A stretch of 41,232 bases of DNA from Caldifarciminota bacterium (GTDB lineage Bacteria > Hydrothermota > Tepidihabitantia > Tepidihabitantales > DTDR01): the NCBI GenBank assembly GCA_025060715.1, contig JANXBG010000005.1:1-41232 (forward strand), written 5' to 3'. The notes beneath the pieces are model-generated. The model saw nothing but the letters and a program-made list of their open reading frames with translations, was not told the origin of the DNA and ran no database searches. This document shows, one piece after another, positions 26,649 to 34,886 of this stretch. A program made the position numbers and the translations under genes. Each line of letters begins with the position of its first letter. Position 1 is the first letter of the stretch.

Positions 26649-27646
26649 ATTCCCTCCTCATAAATTTCTTCTTTTTTCTTTGTTAAATAATATTCTAAAT
26701 CATATTTGATAATGAGATATAATAAAAAAATTAAAATAATCAAAAAAAGGGAAGTATAAAAAAGGGAATATCTTTTTTCATAAAATAATCTACCTTTAAA
26801 TAATTCATCTTTGATATCATATTCTTCTTTTAAAATAAAAGGATTGTTAAAATGATAGAAAAATCTCTTTTTATCCTTTTCTTTAAAGGGCAAATCATAA
26901 GAGAGGGCAATAATTCCTTTATAATTGAAATTCTTTAATAAATCTTTTTTTAATAAAATTTGGAGAGATTCGTTTTCAGCAATAATCGGTTTTATTTTAT
27001 AATAATTAATTTTTTCTTTAATAAATTCTCTTGCCTCTTTTGATAATCCTTCGCCGATATCCTTCTTTCCACCAAGGGAAGCATATTCCAAAGTAAAATC
27101 AAATATTTTATTATCTTTAAGAATTTTGAATATTTCTAAAAAAGTGAAATTTGGGTCATTAGCTCCATAAGAGATAGAAGCGACTTGTAAGAAAATTATT
27201 GGTCTAATCCTTAGAACTTCCAAAGCAGATAAAAGGGAAATATTTAAAGCAGGGAAACTGCCATCTAAGAAGAGAATAATTGTATCATTCTCTTTCAATT
27301 TTTTATCTTTCAAAAGTTCTATAAAGAATGCCGAAAAATTTGGTGAAAGGGACGCTTGGGATAAGGTTAAATTTGTCCTTTCATAAGTTAAAATTGAATA
27401 GGGATGGAAAATTAAACCCGTCTCCTTAGGGTCATTAATTATATCAATAGGAATTCCATAATCGATACGGTAATTTTTTATTATTTCCAAGGCTTCCTTA
27501 GTTTTCTTAACTGCTTTAACCTTCTCTTCATAATATTTGCTTTTTTCTTCTCTAACTGTAAGAGTAAGAATAAAAAAGAAAAGGATTGCCAAAAAGGCAT
27601 AAATAATTAATACACTTCTGCCAACTTTACCAATTCTTTTTCTCAT
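26645..27646 (-). CDS. Poly-gamma-glutamate system protein (PgsW-like)
   Basis: The 333-residue membrane protein has an N-terminal helix (about 10-30) and a C-terminal helix (about 295-317), with a large extracytoplasmic domain between. Motifs of the PgsW/poly-gamma-glutamate system family are visible: GLIFHPYSILTYERTNLTLSQASLSPNFSAF split into its GLI and TLSQASLSPN parts, DGSFPALNISLL, and SYGANDPNFTF. These proteins occur next to pgsB and pgsC in several non-Firmicute phyla and replace or supplement PgsA. It starts 4 nt inside pgsC. Its exact activity is not established. Assignment rests on these motifs plus position. Confidence 0.78.
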   Translation of the reverse strand: MRKRIGKVGRSVLIIYAFLAILFFFILTLTVREEKSKYYEEKVKAVKKTKEALEIIKNYRIDYGIPIDIINDPKETGLIFHPYSILTYERTNLTLSQASLSPNFSAFFIELLKDKKLKENDTIILFLDGSFPALNISLLSALEVLRIRPIIFLQVASISYGANDPNFTFLEIFKILKDNKIFDFTLEYASLGGKKDIGEGLSKEAREFIKEKINYYKIKPIIAENESLQILLKKDLLKNFNYKGIIALSYDLPFKEKDKKRFFYHFNNPFILKEEYDIKDELFKGRLFYEKRYSLFYTSLFLIILIFLLYLIIKYDLEYYLTKKKEEIYEEGI

Positions 27647-28101
27647 TTAAAAATAAAAACCTTTCCACCATTAATTAAAATTAAAATCAAACGGGTAATC
27701 ACACTTCCAACAAGGGCGGTGGAAAAAGTTTCAATAATTCCTTGTCTTCGGGCCCAATAGGCTAAAAGACCAGGGATAACGTAACCGATCACTTCCCAAC
27801 TTAATAATTGTTGATGATAGATTATTGGTGGAAAGAGTTTAAAAAGATAACCTAAAAGATAACCTAAAATTACCGAGATCAAAAGTAATCTCCTACCATA
27901 AAGGATTACGTATTTAGAAAGAATTAGATTGATAAAATAAACCAATAAAGCAATAAAAAATGTCAGAATAATTTTAAAAGGATGGTGAAGATTTAAAGCA
28001 AGATAGCCAGGCACAACAATGCCACCGGCTGCCAAGCCGATTGTTTCGGTCATAAAAAAACTTAAAAGCATTCCTAAGCCAATTCCCTCAATTATGACCA
28101 T
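27643..28101 (-). CDS. pgsC: Poly-gamma-glutamate synthase subunit PgsC/CapC
   Basis: This 152-residue protein is almost wholly membrane embedded (four to five helices) and carries the PgsC signatures GLAAGGIVVPGYLAL (about 22-36) and GYVIPGLLAYWARRQGIIET (about 105-124). PgsC joins PgsB to form the membrane complex that polymerises glutamate through gamma-carboxyl bonds. It overlaps pgsB by 10 nt and the PgsW-like gene by 4 nt. Length matches the Bacillus family. Confidence 0.93.
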   Translation of the reverse strand: MVIIEGIGLGMLLSFFMTETIGLAAGGIVVPGYLALNLHHPFKIILTFFIALLVYFINLILSKYVILYGRRLLLISVILGYLLGYLFKLFPPIIYHQQLLSWEVIGYVIPGLLAYWARRQGIIETFSTALVGSVITRLILILINGGKVFIFK

Positions 28102-29270
28102 AAATTATAATCAATCTCTTTTCCGTATTTTTGGAATTCCTTAACTAATTTTTCTCCATAACCGACAATATTTCCGGTAGCAAAAATTAGCCATTTTTTA
28201 TTTTCCTTATTTTTTATAATCTCCGAGATTTTTAGAAATACTTCTTCTGGCTCTTTTTTCTCTAAATCCAGAATATTTTCTTTTTTTAACTTACTAATAA
28301 AAGGTTTGGTTAAAAAACCGGTTGCAATATAATAATCAGCAATAAACTTTTCATTAATTAATTCGCCCAGTTGTTGAGACCTTTCGACACGGTCAGCCCG
28401 GCAGTTCATTAAGACAATTTTATAATCATAATTTAAATTATTAAACTTTTCCCAAAGATAAAAAATTGAATCTGGATCATTGGCTGCCATTGTGTTTACA
28501 AAATATGCTTTGTTATTGTCAATTTCTATTTCAAAAATCCTTAAAACTCCTGGATCGGGATTAATTTTTTTCATACCAAAAAGAGCTTTGTCTTTATCAC
28601 AGCCAAGATAACAACAGACCGCCAGGGCTAAAGCAACATTTTCTTTATGCTCTAAATAAGAAAACCCTTTCATCATTTCGTCTGTGACACTATCCTTTTT
28701 TACATAAACTATTTCACAATTTTTTTCTTTTGCCATCTTTTTAAATATTTCTAAATAATTCTCATCCTCAAGAATAAATAATATTCCATTTTTTGGTATT
28801 GTCCTTGCTAAATTTATTGCCACATCTTTCAAGGTTGGCCCCATAACATCTAAGTGGTCATTTCTTACATTAGTGATTACTGTAATATGGGGCTTCACAA
28901 GTTTTTCATTATAAATTGTTTGATACTCAGGAACTAATGCCATACATTCAGTAACACTAAATTCTGGTATTTCTTTTGATAACCTTCTAAAAATTTTTTT
29001 CTCTTCAATAATATTTGCTCTGCCCAATCTAATAATAGGGTATTCCTTATCGTTGATTATTAATCTTGGTTTTGTGCCTGTAGTTTTACAACTAACCTTT
29101 TTATTATTTTCTAAAAGACCCCCAGCAATTAACCGACAAGTAGAAGATTTTCCTCTTGTGCCGTTTACCAAAATTCTTATTTTTATCTTAGCAACATTTT
29201 TTTTATGAAATTGATATTCCCAAAATAGATAGAAAAGAAAAATAATTAAAAAAGAGAAGAGAAAAATCAT
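28092..29270 (-). CDS. pgsB: Poly-gamma-glutamate synthase PgsB/CapB
   Basis: PgsB is an ATP-dependent amide ligase of the Mur-ligase type that links glutamates into poly-gamma-glutamate. The 392-residue product has one N-terminal membrane helix (1-17), then the P-loop NGTRGKSST (36-44). The family blocks EFSVTECMALVPEYQ, ITVITNVRNDHLDVMGPT, VNTMAANDPDS and NCRADRVERSQQLGE follow. All expected active-site regions are present. It heads the six-gene minus-strand operon. The promoter's -10 box ends only 8 nt before the ATG with no ribosome binding site, so translation is probably leaderless. Confidence 0.95.
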   Translation of the reverse strand: MIFLFSFLIIFLFYLFWEYQFHKKNVAKIKIRILVNGTRGKSSTCRLIAGGLLENNKKVSCKTTGTKPRLIINDKEYPIIRLGRANIIEEKKIFRRLSKEIPEFSVTECMALVPEYQTIYNEKLVKPHITVITNVRNDHLDVMGPTLKDVAINLARTIPKNGILFILEDENYLEIFKKMAKEKNCEIVYVKKDSVTDEMMKGFSYLEHKENVALALAVCCYLGCDKDKALFGMKKINPDPGVLRIFEIEIDNNKAYFVNTMAANDPDSIFYLWEKFNNLNYDYKIVLMNCRADRVERSQQLGELINEKFIADYYIATGFLTKPFISKLKKENILDLEKKEPEEVFLKISEIIKNKENKKWLIFATGNIVGYGEKLVKEFQKYGKEIDYNLWS

Positions 29271-29278
29271 TGGTAATT

Positions 29279-29306
29279 ATTATATCAAAAATTATGCCAA
29301 TTTCAA
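29279..29306 (-). promoter_or_regulatory. Promoter of the pgs operon
   Basis: On the minus strand TTGAAA (29301-29306) and TATAAT (29279-29284) are 16 bp apart, and the pgsB ATG is 8 nt beyond. The 5' leader should be 0-3 nt. It is back to back with the Kelch gene promoter, with 19 bp between their -35 boxes. Confidence 0.6.
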
Positions 29307-29325
29307 ACAGAAATTTATTTATTTA

Positions 29326-29354
29326 TTGACTTTTTAGAGTTCTTATATTATATT
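29326..29354 (+). promoter_or_regulatory. Promoter of the Kelch protein gene
   Basis: TTGACT (29326-29331) and TATATT (29349-29354) are 17 bp apart, followed by AAAAGGAGG and the ATG at 29372. Confidence 0.65.
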
Positions 29355-29371
29355 CTTTAAAAGGAGGTTCT

Positions 29372-30535
29372 ATGGTTAAAAATATTTTATTTATAATTTT
29401 TGGTATTTCAATCTTATTATATGCCGATACCTGGATAACAAAAGCACCGATGAATTTTGCTCGTCACGGAATAGGTTCGGGTGTAATAAATAATAAACTT
29501 TATGCGATTGGTGGTTCAATTGTTGGTCTTCCTCTTGATTATAATGAGTTTTATGATCCAGTTAGTAATTCTTGGCAGATTGCGAGAAGTATGATAGTTC
29601 CTAGTTCGGGCTTACCAGCCGGTGCGGTATTGGATGGAAAGATTTATATGTTAGGTGGTTGGTATGATAGGGTGATTTTGAGTTTAAATATGGAATTTGA
29701 CGCATTATCCCAGATTTGGAAAGTAAGGGCTTCCATGCCTACACCACGTTATGATTTAGCTTGTGCGGTGGTTAATGGAAAAATTTATGCGATTGGCGGC
29801 AGAGGTTATGAGGGAGATTGTTCAGTTGTTGAAGAGTATGACCCAGTTACTAATACTTGGCGATATAAAGCCGATATGCCTACCCCTCGTTCGGGTGCTG
29901 GTTGTGCGGTATTTAACAATAAAATTTATGTTATTGGCGGTGTTCAAGGGTCTCAATATTTAAATGTTAATGAGGTTTATGACCCATTAACAAATACTTG
30001 GGCTACTTTAAGACCAATGCCAACCGCCAGGGCTTTTCCTGCTTGTGTTGAATTAGGAGGTCTTATTTATGTTATTAGTGGATCTGGTAATATCCGGGCA
30101 AACGAGGCTTATGATCCTATTAGAGATACTTGGTATATCAAAAAACCGATACCAACTCCTAGAGCAGGTTCTGCGTTTGGAGTAATAAATGGCAAAATTT
30201 ATGTTGCCGGTGGTTCTAATAATATCTCAGGATATCTTACCGTAAATGAAGAATATACTCCTGAGGTGGGTATTGAAGAGAATAAAAATATAGATATTTT
30301 CATTCTAATGACTAAAAGAAGTATTATAATGAAATTTTTGGATAATAAAAAAATACCAAAGGCGATTTCGCTTTATAAAATTAATGGTCAATTAGTAGAA
30401 AAATGGGGAAATTTTAATTCTAATAATATTATTCTTTATCCAACGAAAAGAGAAAGGTTTTCTAGCGGAATTTATTTTATAATAATTGAGACCGAAAAAG
30501 AGGTAATTAAAAAGAAAATTATCTGTTATCATTAA
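29372..30535 (+). CDS. Secreted Kelch-repeat protein with C-terminal sorting-like domain
   Basis: The 387-residue protein has a signal peptide (about 1-19, ending LLYA) and about six Kelch repeats (e.g. GKIYAIGGRGYEGD, NKIYVIGGVQGSQ, VNEVYDPLTNTW), forming a beta-propeller. The last 80 residues match the outline of a type IX secretion C-terminal domain: ISLYKINGQLVEKW, then SSGIYFIIIETEKEVIKKKI. That would make it a surface-attached or released protein exported by a T9SS encoded elsewhere. It has its own promoter and GGAGG site. Binding partner unknown. Confidence 0.85.
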   Translation: MVKNILFIIFGISILLYADTWITKAPMNFARHGIGSGVINNKLYAIGGSIVGLPLDYNEFYDPVSNSWQIARSMIVPSSGLPAGAVLDGKIYMLGGWYDRVILSLNMEFDALSQIWKVRASMPTPRYDLACAVVNGKIYAIGGRGYEGDCSVVEEYDPVTNTWRYKADMPTPRSGAGCAVFNNKIYVIGGVQGSQYLNVNEVYDPLTNTWATLRPMPTARAFPACVELGGLIYVISGSGNIRANEAYDPIRDTWYIKKPIPTPRAGSAFGVINGKIYVAGGSNNISGYLTVNEEYTPEVGIEENKNIDIFILMTKRSIIMKFLDNKKIPKAISLYKINGQLVEKWGNFNSNNIILYPTKRERFSSGIYFIIIETEKEVIKKKIICYH

Positions 30536-30825
30536 AAAATTAAGAAAAATTTTACACACTGTATAAAGGATTACATTTTGGCCTTTAGAATGAAGTGATT
30601 TTTATTTTTTTAAATTTCAAGGATGAGAGTAAAAATTTGTTTTCTAAAATAATTAAAGAAACTTTCGATTTATTTTTTTAATAAAACTCTCTAAATCCAA
30701 CGCTTCTCTTTTCTTCAACAATTTGTAAGGCCTTTTTGGTAGTTATATTGGGATATTAAACTTGATTTATATGCTTTAAATCCTATTAGCCTGTTAAAAT
30801 ATGGTTCAACACTTTTACTAATTTG
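30536..30825. other. Gap with no supportable gene
   Basis: About 290 bp downstream of the Kelch gene contain only short frames. On the minus strand a broken reading (REALDLESFIKKINRKF, about 30660-30725) looks faintly like decayed coding sequence, but I cannot name it. No hairpin with a U-run is visible right after the Kelch stop. Confidence 0.3.
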
Positions 30826-30854
30826 TTGACTTTAAATTTTAATTTAAATATAAT
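30826..30854 (+). promoter_or_regulatory. Promoter of tRNA-Gly
   Basis: TTGACT (30826-30831) and TATAAT (30849-30854) are 17 bp apart, ending 10 nt before the mature tRNA. No other promoter is seen before the next protein gene. Confidence 0.7.
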
Positions 30855-30864
30855 AATTTAATAA

Positions 30865-30935
30865 GCGGGTATAGTGTAATGGTAGCACGAAGCCTTCCCA
30901 AGGCTTTAGTGGGGGTTCGAATCCCCTTACCCGCT
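30865..30935 (+). tRNA. tRNA-Gly (anticodon CCC)
   Basis: The acceptor pair GCGGGTA/TACCCGC, a D arm with AATGGTAGC, an anticodon stem AAGCC/GGCTT closing the loop TTCCCAA, and a T arm GGGGGTTCGAATCCCC give a complete cloverleaf of 71 nt. The anticodon CCC reads GGG. The discriminator is U, usual for glycine, and no CCA is encoded. The following protein gene starts 15 nt after the tRNA end. Confidence 0.96.
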
Positions 30936-30950
30936 TTAGAAATTTAGTTG

Positions 30951-31784
30951 ATGAGAAAGATTGGGTTATTTTTTATTATATTTTTTCTTTACGTTTTTTC
31001 TTTTAATATCTATTTTGATTATGATAATTGGAAAGCAAGATTTATTAAAGAACCTTTAGATACTTTGAAAATAAGGGATTTAGATTATAAAATAAAAAAT
31101 TATTTACGTTCATTAGTATATGATGATGAAAAAACTTTAGAGGAGTTTCTCCTTCTGAATCCCAGGTTAGAAAGAAGATTTAATCATTTGCGGTTAAATT
31201 ACAAGGAAGAAAAAAGAAGCTTTCTTTCTGATGGTAGCCAAATAATTGAATATTCCTTATCTTTGGCACCAGATATTTTCACAATAATAGCTAAAAAAAC
31301 AGGTAAAGAAGCTTTTCTTGGTGAGCTTGCCTGCCCTTTATGTAAAAGACTTTGGCCCAAGGATTTATCAATCCCCGAAGGAATAAAACTTATCCCTTAT
31401 GAAGATCCAAATATTATAAAAGAAAAATATACCGGAATAATTATTGATTGTCGTCATCTTTCCTTAAAGCCAGCAATTTTCCCCAAAATTTATAATGAAG
31501 ATTTAAAAGAAGTATATTCTATTAACTTTTGCGATTCTTTAAGTTTAATAGAGAATGGGCTTATCTCCTATGTGAAAAGTCTAGACTCAGCTTATCGCCA
31601 TAGAAAAGCTGGTAATTTTCCTTTATATATTTCTGGATTAAAGATTATTGGAAAAAATAAATGTGATATTGTTATTTCCAATAAAGATGCTTTAACCCTT
31701 CATAACTCTTTAAACAACCTTAAGTTATTAGAAAAAGGGCGAATAATAATTGTTTATAAAGATGACAATACCTTTGAAAGATAA
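30951..31784 (+). CDS. LPP20-like secreted protein
   Basis: The 277-residue product has a signal (about 1-17). A helical middle contains a CPLC motif (Cys128, Cys131). The C-terminal domain resembles LPP20-like uncharacterised proteins: YTGIIIDCRHLSLKPAIFPKIY, then KAGNFPLYISGLKIIGKNKCDIVISNKDA and GRIIIVY. Relatives in other phyla sit near flagellar or envelope genes; the role is unknown. The ATG at 30951 is preferred to the adjacent TTG. It begins 15 nt after tRNA-Gly without a promoter of its own and overlaps the radical SAM gene by 23 nt. Confidence 0.65.
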   Translation: MRKIGLFFIIFFLYVFSFNIYFDYDNWKARFIKEPLDTLKIRDLDYKIKNYLRSLVYDDEKTLEEFLLLNPRLERRFNHLRLNYKEEKRSFLSDGSQIIEYSLSLAPDIFTIIAKKTGKEAFLGELACPLCKRLWPKDLSIPEGIKLIPYEDPNIIKEKYTGIIIDCRHLSLKPAIFPKIYNEDLKEVYSINFCDSLSLIENGLISYVKSLDSAYRHRKAGNFPLYISGLKIIGKNKCDIVISNKDALTLHNSLNNLKLLEKGRIIIVYKDDNTFER

Positions 31785-32547
31785 AATTATTTATGGTCCA
31801 GTAAATAGTAAAAGGCTTGGTCGTTCTTTAGGAATTAATATTTTATCAACTAATGAAAAGATATGTAGTTTCAATTGTATCTATTGCCAATATGGAATAA
31901 CAAAAAGAAGTTTTGGTTCTTTTATTCCTGTGGAAAAAGTTGAAAAAGCTTTATATGATTTTTTTGCTAATCCCGTAAGAATCGACTATTTAACCCTTTC
32001 GGGAAATGGTGAGCCAACCCTTCATCCGGAATTTGATAAGATTGTTAAAAAAATAAAAGAGATAAGAGATAAATATGTTCCTTCAATACCGATTGCTTTG
32101 CTTTCTAATTCTTCTAGTATTAACAACCTTTCTTTTGAGGTATTAAAGATGATTGATATAAAAATTTTTAAATTAGATGCGGGTACTGAAGAGCTCTTTT
32201 TGGAAATTAATAGACCAATAGTTAATATTAGTTTAAAAGAGATTGTTAAAGGTTTAAAAAAAGTTTCTAAAAGACTTCCCATAACTATTCAGACGATATT
32301 TATCTCTTTTGGCGAAAAAAATAATTATGAGAAAGAAGCATTAAAAGAGTATCTTTTAAGAATAAAAGAAATAAAGCCGGCATTTATTCAAGTTTATTCT
32401 TGTGATCGGCCGGTGGCACAAAATAATGTTAATCTAATAAGCGATGAGAAATTAAGAGAATTAGAAGAGGTGATTAATAAAAAGACTAAGATTTTGACAA
32501 GGGCTTATTTGAATGTACCTTTAGAAATTAGATTGGGCAAAAAATAA
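31762..32547 (+). CDS. Radical SAM protein (COG0731-like)
   Basis: This 261-residue protein has the iron-sulfur motif Cys35-x3-Cys39-x2-Cys42 in CSFNCIYCQYG, preceded by the family-typical YGPVNSKRLGRSLGIN, and a SAM-binding LSGNGEPTLHPEF block. This arrangement marks the COG0731 group, which is related to tRNA wybutosine synthetase TYW1 but shorter. Bacterial members have no proven reaction. The ATG at 31762 is chosen over an upstream TTG (31750). It overlaps the LPP20-like gene by 23 nt and the next gene by one base. Confidence 0.9.
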   Translation: MTIPLKDKIIYGPVNSKRLGRSLGINILSTNEKICSFNCIYCQYGITKRSFGSFIPVEKVEKALYDFFANPVRIDYLTLSGNGEPTLHPEFDKIVKKIKEIRDKYVPSIPIALLSNSSSINNLSFEVLKMIDIKIFKLDAGTEELFLEINRPIVNISLKEIVKGLKKVSKRLPITIQTIFISFGEKNNYEKEALKEYLLRIKEIKPAFIQVYSCDRPVAQNNVNLISDEKLRELEEVINKKTKILTRAYLNVPLEIRLGKK

Positions 32548-32912
32548 TGGCTGCTATTCATATTATATTAGAACTTTCAGTTTTAATTTTAGGGATTTTT
32601 GTTCTGAAATTGGCAATTCAGAAAGCAGGAGTTTGGACTTATCCTTTTAGAAAATATCGTCAATTTTCTTATTTGTTATTTTTTTTAGCTTTAATTGGAT
32701 TTATCTTTGGAAATTTAATAAAGAATATAAAAAGAATGCCTGGGCATAAATTCTTAGGGATTAGCATTTTAATTATTTTACTATTGAGTTTAATTTGGGA
32801 AGAAAGAAACTACCGAAGAAGAATACCTCCGGCACAAAGTCTTCAACCTTATCTAACTCTATTTGGTCTTTCATTAATTATTGCCCAAATTTTCTTAGCA
32901 ATATTTTCCTGA
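32547..32912 (+). CDS. Small membrane protein of unknown function
   Basis: This 121-residue protein has three to four hydrophobic segments (about 5-24, 43-60, 70-84 and 100-119) with a very basic loop (NLIKNIKRMPGHK) and an RNYRRRIPP turn. The start overlaps the radical SAM stop (TAATG) and the stop overlaps the following ATG (TGATG), so it is translated in series. It has no recognised family and no catalytic motif. Confidence 0.65.
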   Translation: MAAIHIILELSVLILGIFVLKLAIQKAGVWTYPFRKYRQFSYLLFFLALIGFIFGNLIKNIKRMPGHKFLGISILIILLLSLIWEERNYRRRIPPAQSLQPYLTLFGLSLIIAQIFLAIFS

Positions 32913-34012
32913 TGAAACTCTTTCTTTATGGTGACAAGAAACTTAAAAATTTTTTACCTTTAACCTATTTAAGAAGTTTTTCTTCTCTTCGGCTTGGTTT
33001 TTTTAAAATTATTGATTATTTTAAAAATTTATTTCCTGAATTTGAAATTTTTGAAATTGATAAATTACCCAAAAATTTAGAAAAAGGGCTTTGTTTACTC
33101 ATTAGATTTTTACCAAAAGAGAGAATAGAAAATTTAAAAGAAAATTTTATCTTTAAATACCAAAATCAAATTGTTGGTTATTATATTTACGATAATAAAA
33201 AAGAAAAAAAGGAAAAAAATATTGATGGTTTTTTATTAGAAAATCTTTGGGATTTGATAAAATGTCAAAAAGAATTTTTAAATCTTTGGCAAAGACCTTT
33301 TGAAAAAGAGGAATTTGAAAAAGAATTTCCTTTTAAGATTTTTGGTAATAAAGAGTTAGTTTTTATAAGTAAGAAAGCGAAAATATTAGGGGAAGCGATT
33401 TTAAATGTTGAGAAAGGTCCGATTTTAATTGCTGAAGAAGTAGTTTTAAAAGGTTTTAATTATTTAGAAGGTCCTTGTTATATTGATAAAAATACTATTA
33501 TTGACAATGCTAAAATTCGTTCCTTTACCACTATTGGTAAAAATTGTCGGATTTCAGGAGAGATTGAGGCAAGTATTTTTTTAGATTTTGTAAATAAACA
33601 TCACGAAGGTTTTATTGGCCATTCTTACATTGGTAGTTGGGTAAATTTAGGTGCTTATACAACAAATTCTGATTTAAAAAATAATTACTCTTCAGTAAAG
33701 ATAAAAATAAAAAATAAAACTTATGATACTAAAATGTTAAAATTTGGTTGTGTTATTGGCGACCACACAAAAACCGCAATTGGCACCTTAATTCCCACCG
33801 GAGCAGTTTTTGGGATCTGTGTAAATATTAAAAAAGGCGGCCCAGCTGAAAAATTTTACCCTTCCTTTTATTGGGATAAGAATAAAAAATGGGAATTTGA
33901 AAAATTAATAAAAACAATTGAAATAGTTATGGCAAGAAGAGGAGAAAAATTAGATAATAAACATATAGAGTTATTAAGAAAGATTTATGAAGATAAAAGA
34001 AGGCTTATTTAA
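32912..34012 (+). CDS. Bifunctional GlmU-like sugar nucleotidyltransferase/acetyltransferase (alternative type)
   Basis: The 366-residue protein matches the alternative GlmU architecture found in Bacteroidetes and relatives. It has an N-terminal nucleotidyltransferase-like domain (about 1-170; LPLTYLRSFSSLRLGFFKI resembles the PLT..RP..LR.G motif). A left-handed beta-helix follows (about 175-340; KAKILGEAIL, VVLKGFNYLEG, GHSYIGSWVNLGAYTTNSDL). Such enzymes make UDP-GlcNAc from GlcN-1-P for the cell wall or LPS. The ATG at 32912 overlaps the previous stop. Neighbouring ROK kinase and glycosyltransferase genes fit sugar metabolism. Its N-terminal domain is divergent, so only the acetyltransferase part may be active. 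Confidence 0.78.
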   Translation: MKLFLYGDKKLKNFLPLTYLRSFSSLRLGFFKIIDYFKNLFPEFEIFEIDKLPKNLEKGLCLLIRFLPKERIENLKENFIFKYQNQIVGYYIYDNKKEKKEKNIDGFLLENLWDLIKCQKEFLNLWQRPFEKEEFEKEFPFKIFGNKELVFISKKAKILGEAILNVEKGPILIAEEVVLKGFNYLEGPCYIDKNTIIDNAKIRSFTTIGKNCRISGEIEASIFLDFVNKHHEGFIGHSYIGSWVNLGAYTTNSDLKNNYSSVKIKIKNKTYDTKMLKFGCVIGDHTKTAIGTLIPTGAVFGICVNIKKGGPAEKFYPSFYWDKNKKWEFEKLIKTIEIVMARRGEKLDNKHIELLRKIYEDKRRLI

Positions 34013-34886
34013 AATTTCCTTGGGAATAGATATTGGCGGCACCAATATTAAAATTGGTTTAGTAAAAAATAATAAGATTATCAAAAAAGGAATTTTTAAA
34101 ACCGAAAAAGATCTTGATAACCAAAGATTTGGAAATTATTTAATTGAAATTATTAAGGGATTTATAAAAGATTATAAAATAGATAAAATTGGTATTGGTA
34201 TCGCTGGCTATGTTTTTTATGAAAAAGGGATTTTAAAATTTTCTCCTAACCTACCAAAATTAAAAAATTTTTCTTTAAAAGAGGTTATTGAAAAACACTT
34301 TCTAGTAGAAACCTTTGTTTTAAATGATGCGGATGCAATGGCGATTGGTGAATATTTTTATCATAATAAAAAATATAAAAATCTTATAACAATAACCTTG
34401 GGAACTGGTGTGGGAAGTGGAATTATTGTAAATAACAAATTACTTTATAATAGCGAATTTGGTCACACAATATTGATTCCTTTTGGTGCTTTATGTTCTT
34501 GTGGTAAAAAAGGTTGTGTGGAGAGTTATTTAGGAAGTTATGGAATGTTAAGGATAGCAAGAGAATTTTATAAAAGAGGAATAAAAAATTTAACACCAAA
34601 AAAGATTTATGAGATGGCAAAAAATAATGAGGAAAGGGCATTAAAAACAATTGAAAAATATTCTTTTTATTTAGCAATTGCTTTAAGCAATTTAATAAAT
34701 ATATTTAATCCCGAAATAGTTATATTGAACGGTGGGATAAGCAATATGGGAAATTTATTATTAAAATTTATAAGGCCAATGTTAAAAGAAAATACTTTTT
34801 ATTTACCAAAGATTAAAATTTCTAATTTAAAAATTGATGCAGGAATTATTGGTGCAGTTAATTTTAACTTATTTAAAGATAAATAA
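33987..34886 (+). CDS. ROK-family sugar kinase (glucokinase-like)
   Basis: The 299-residue kinase has the ROK features: ATP-binding LGIDIGGTNIKIG (12-24), the catalytic LNDADAMAIGEY, LGTGVGSGIIVNNKL, and the zinc motif CSCGKKGCVESYLGS near residue 170. ROK kinases phosphorylate glucose, N-acetylglucosamine, N-acetylmannosamine and similar hexoses; the exact sugar cannot be read. The ATG at 33987 gives a 26-nt overlap with the GlmU-like gene. A TTG at 34018 would avoid the overlap and also begins just before the GIDIGGTN strand, so the start is not certain. It ends the string and abuts the convergent membrane protein gene. Confidence 0.9.
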   Translation: MKIKEGLFKISLGIDIGGTNIKIGLVKNNKIIKKGIFKTEKDLDNQRFGNYLIEIIKGFIKDYKIDKIGIGIAGYVFYEKGILKFSPNLPKLKNFSLKEVIEKHFLVETFVLNDADAMAIGEYFYHNKKYKNLITITLGTGVGSGIIVNNKLLYNSEFGHTILIPFGALCSCGKKGCVESYLGSYGMLRIAREFYKRGIKNLTPKKIYEMAKNNEERALKTIEKYSFYLAIALSNLINIFNPEIVILNGGISNMGNLLLKFIRPMLKENTFYLPKIKISNLKIDAGIIGAVNFNLFKDK

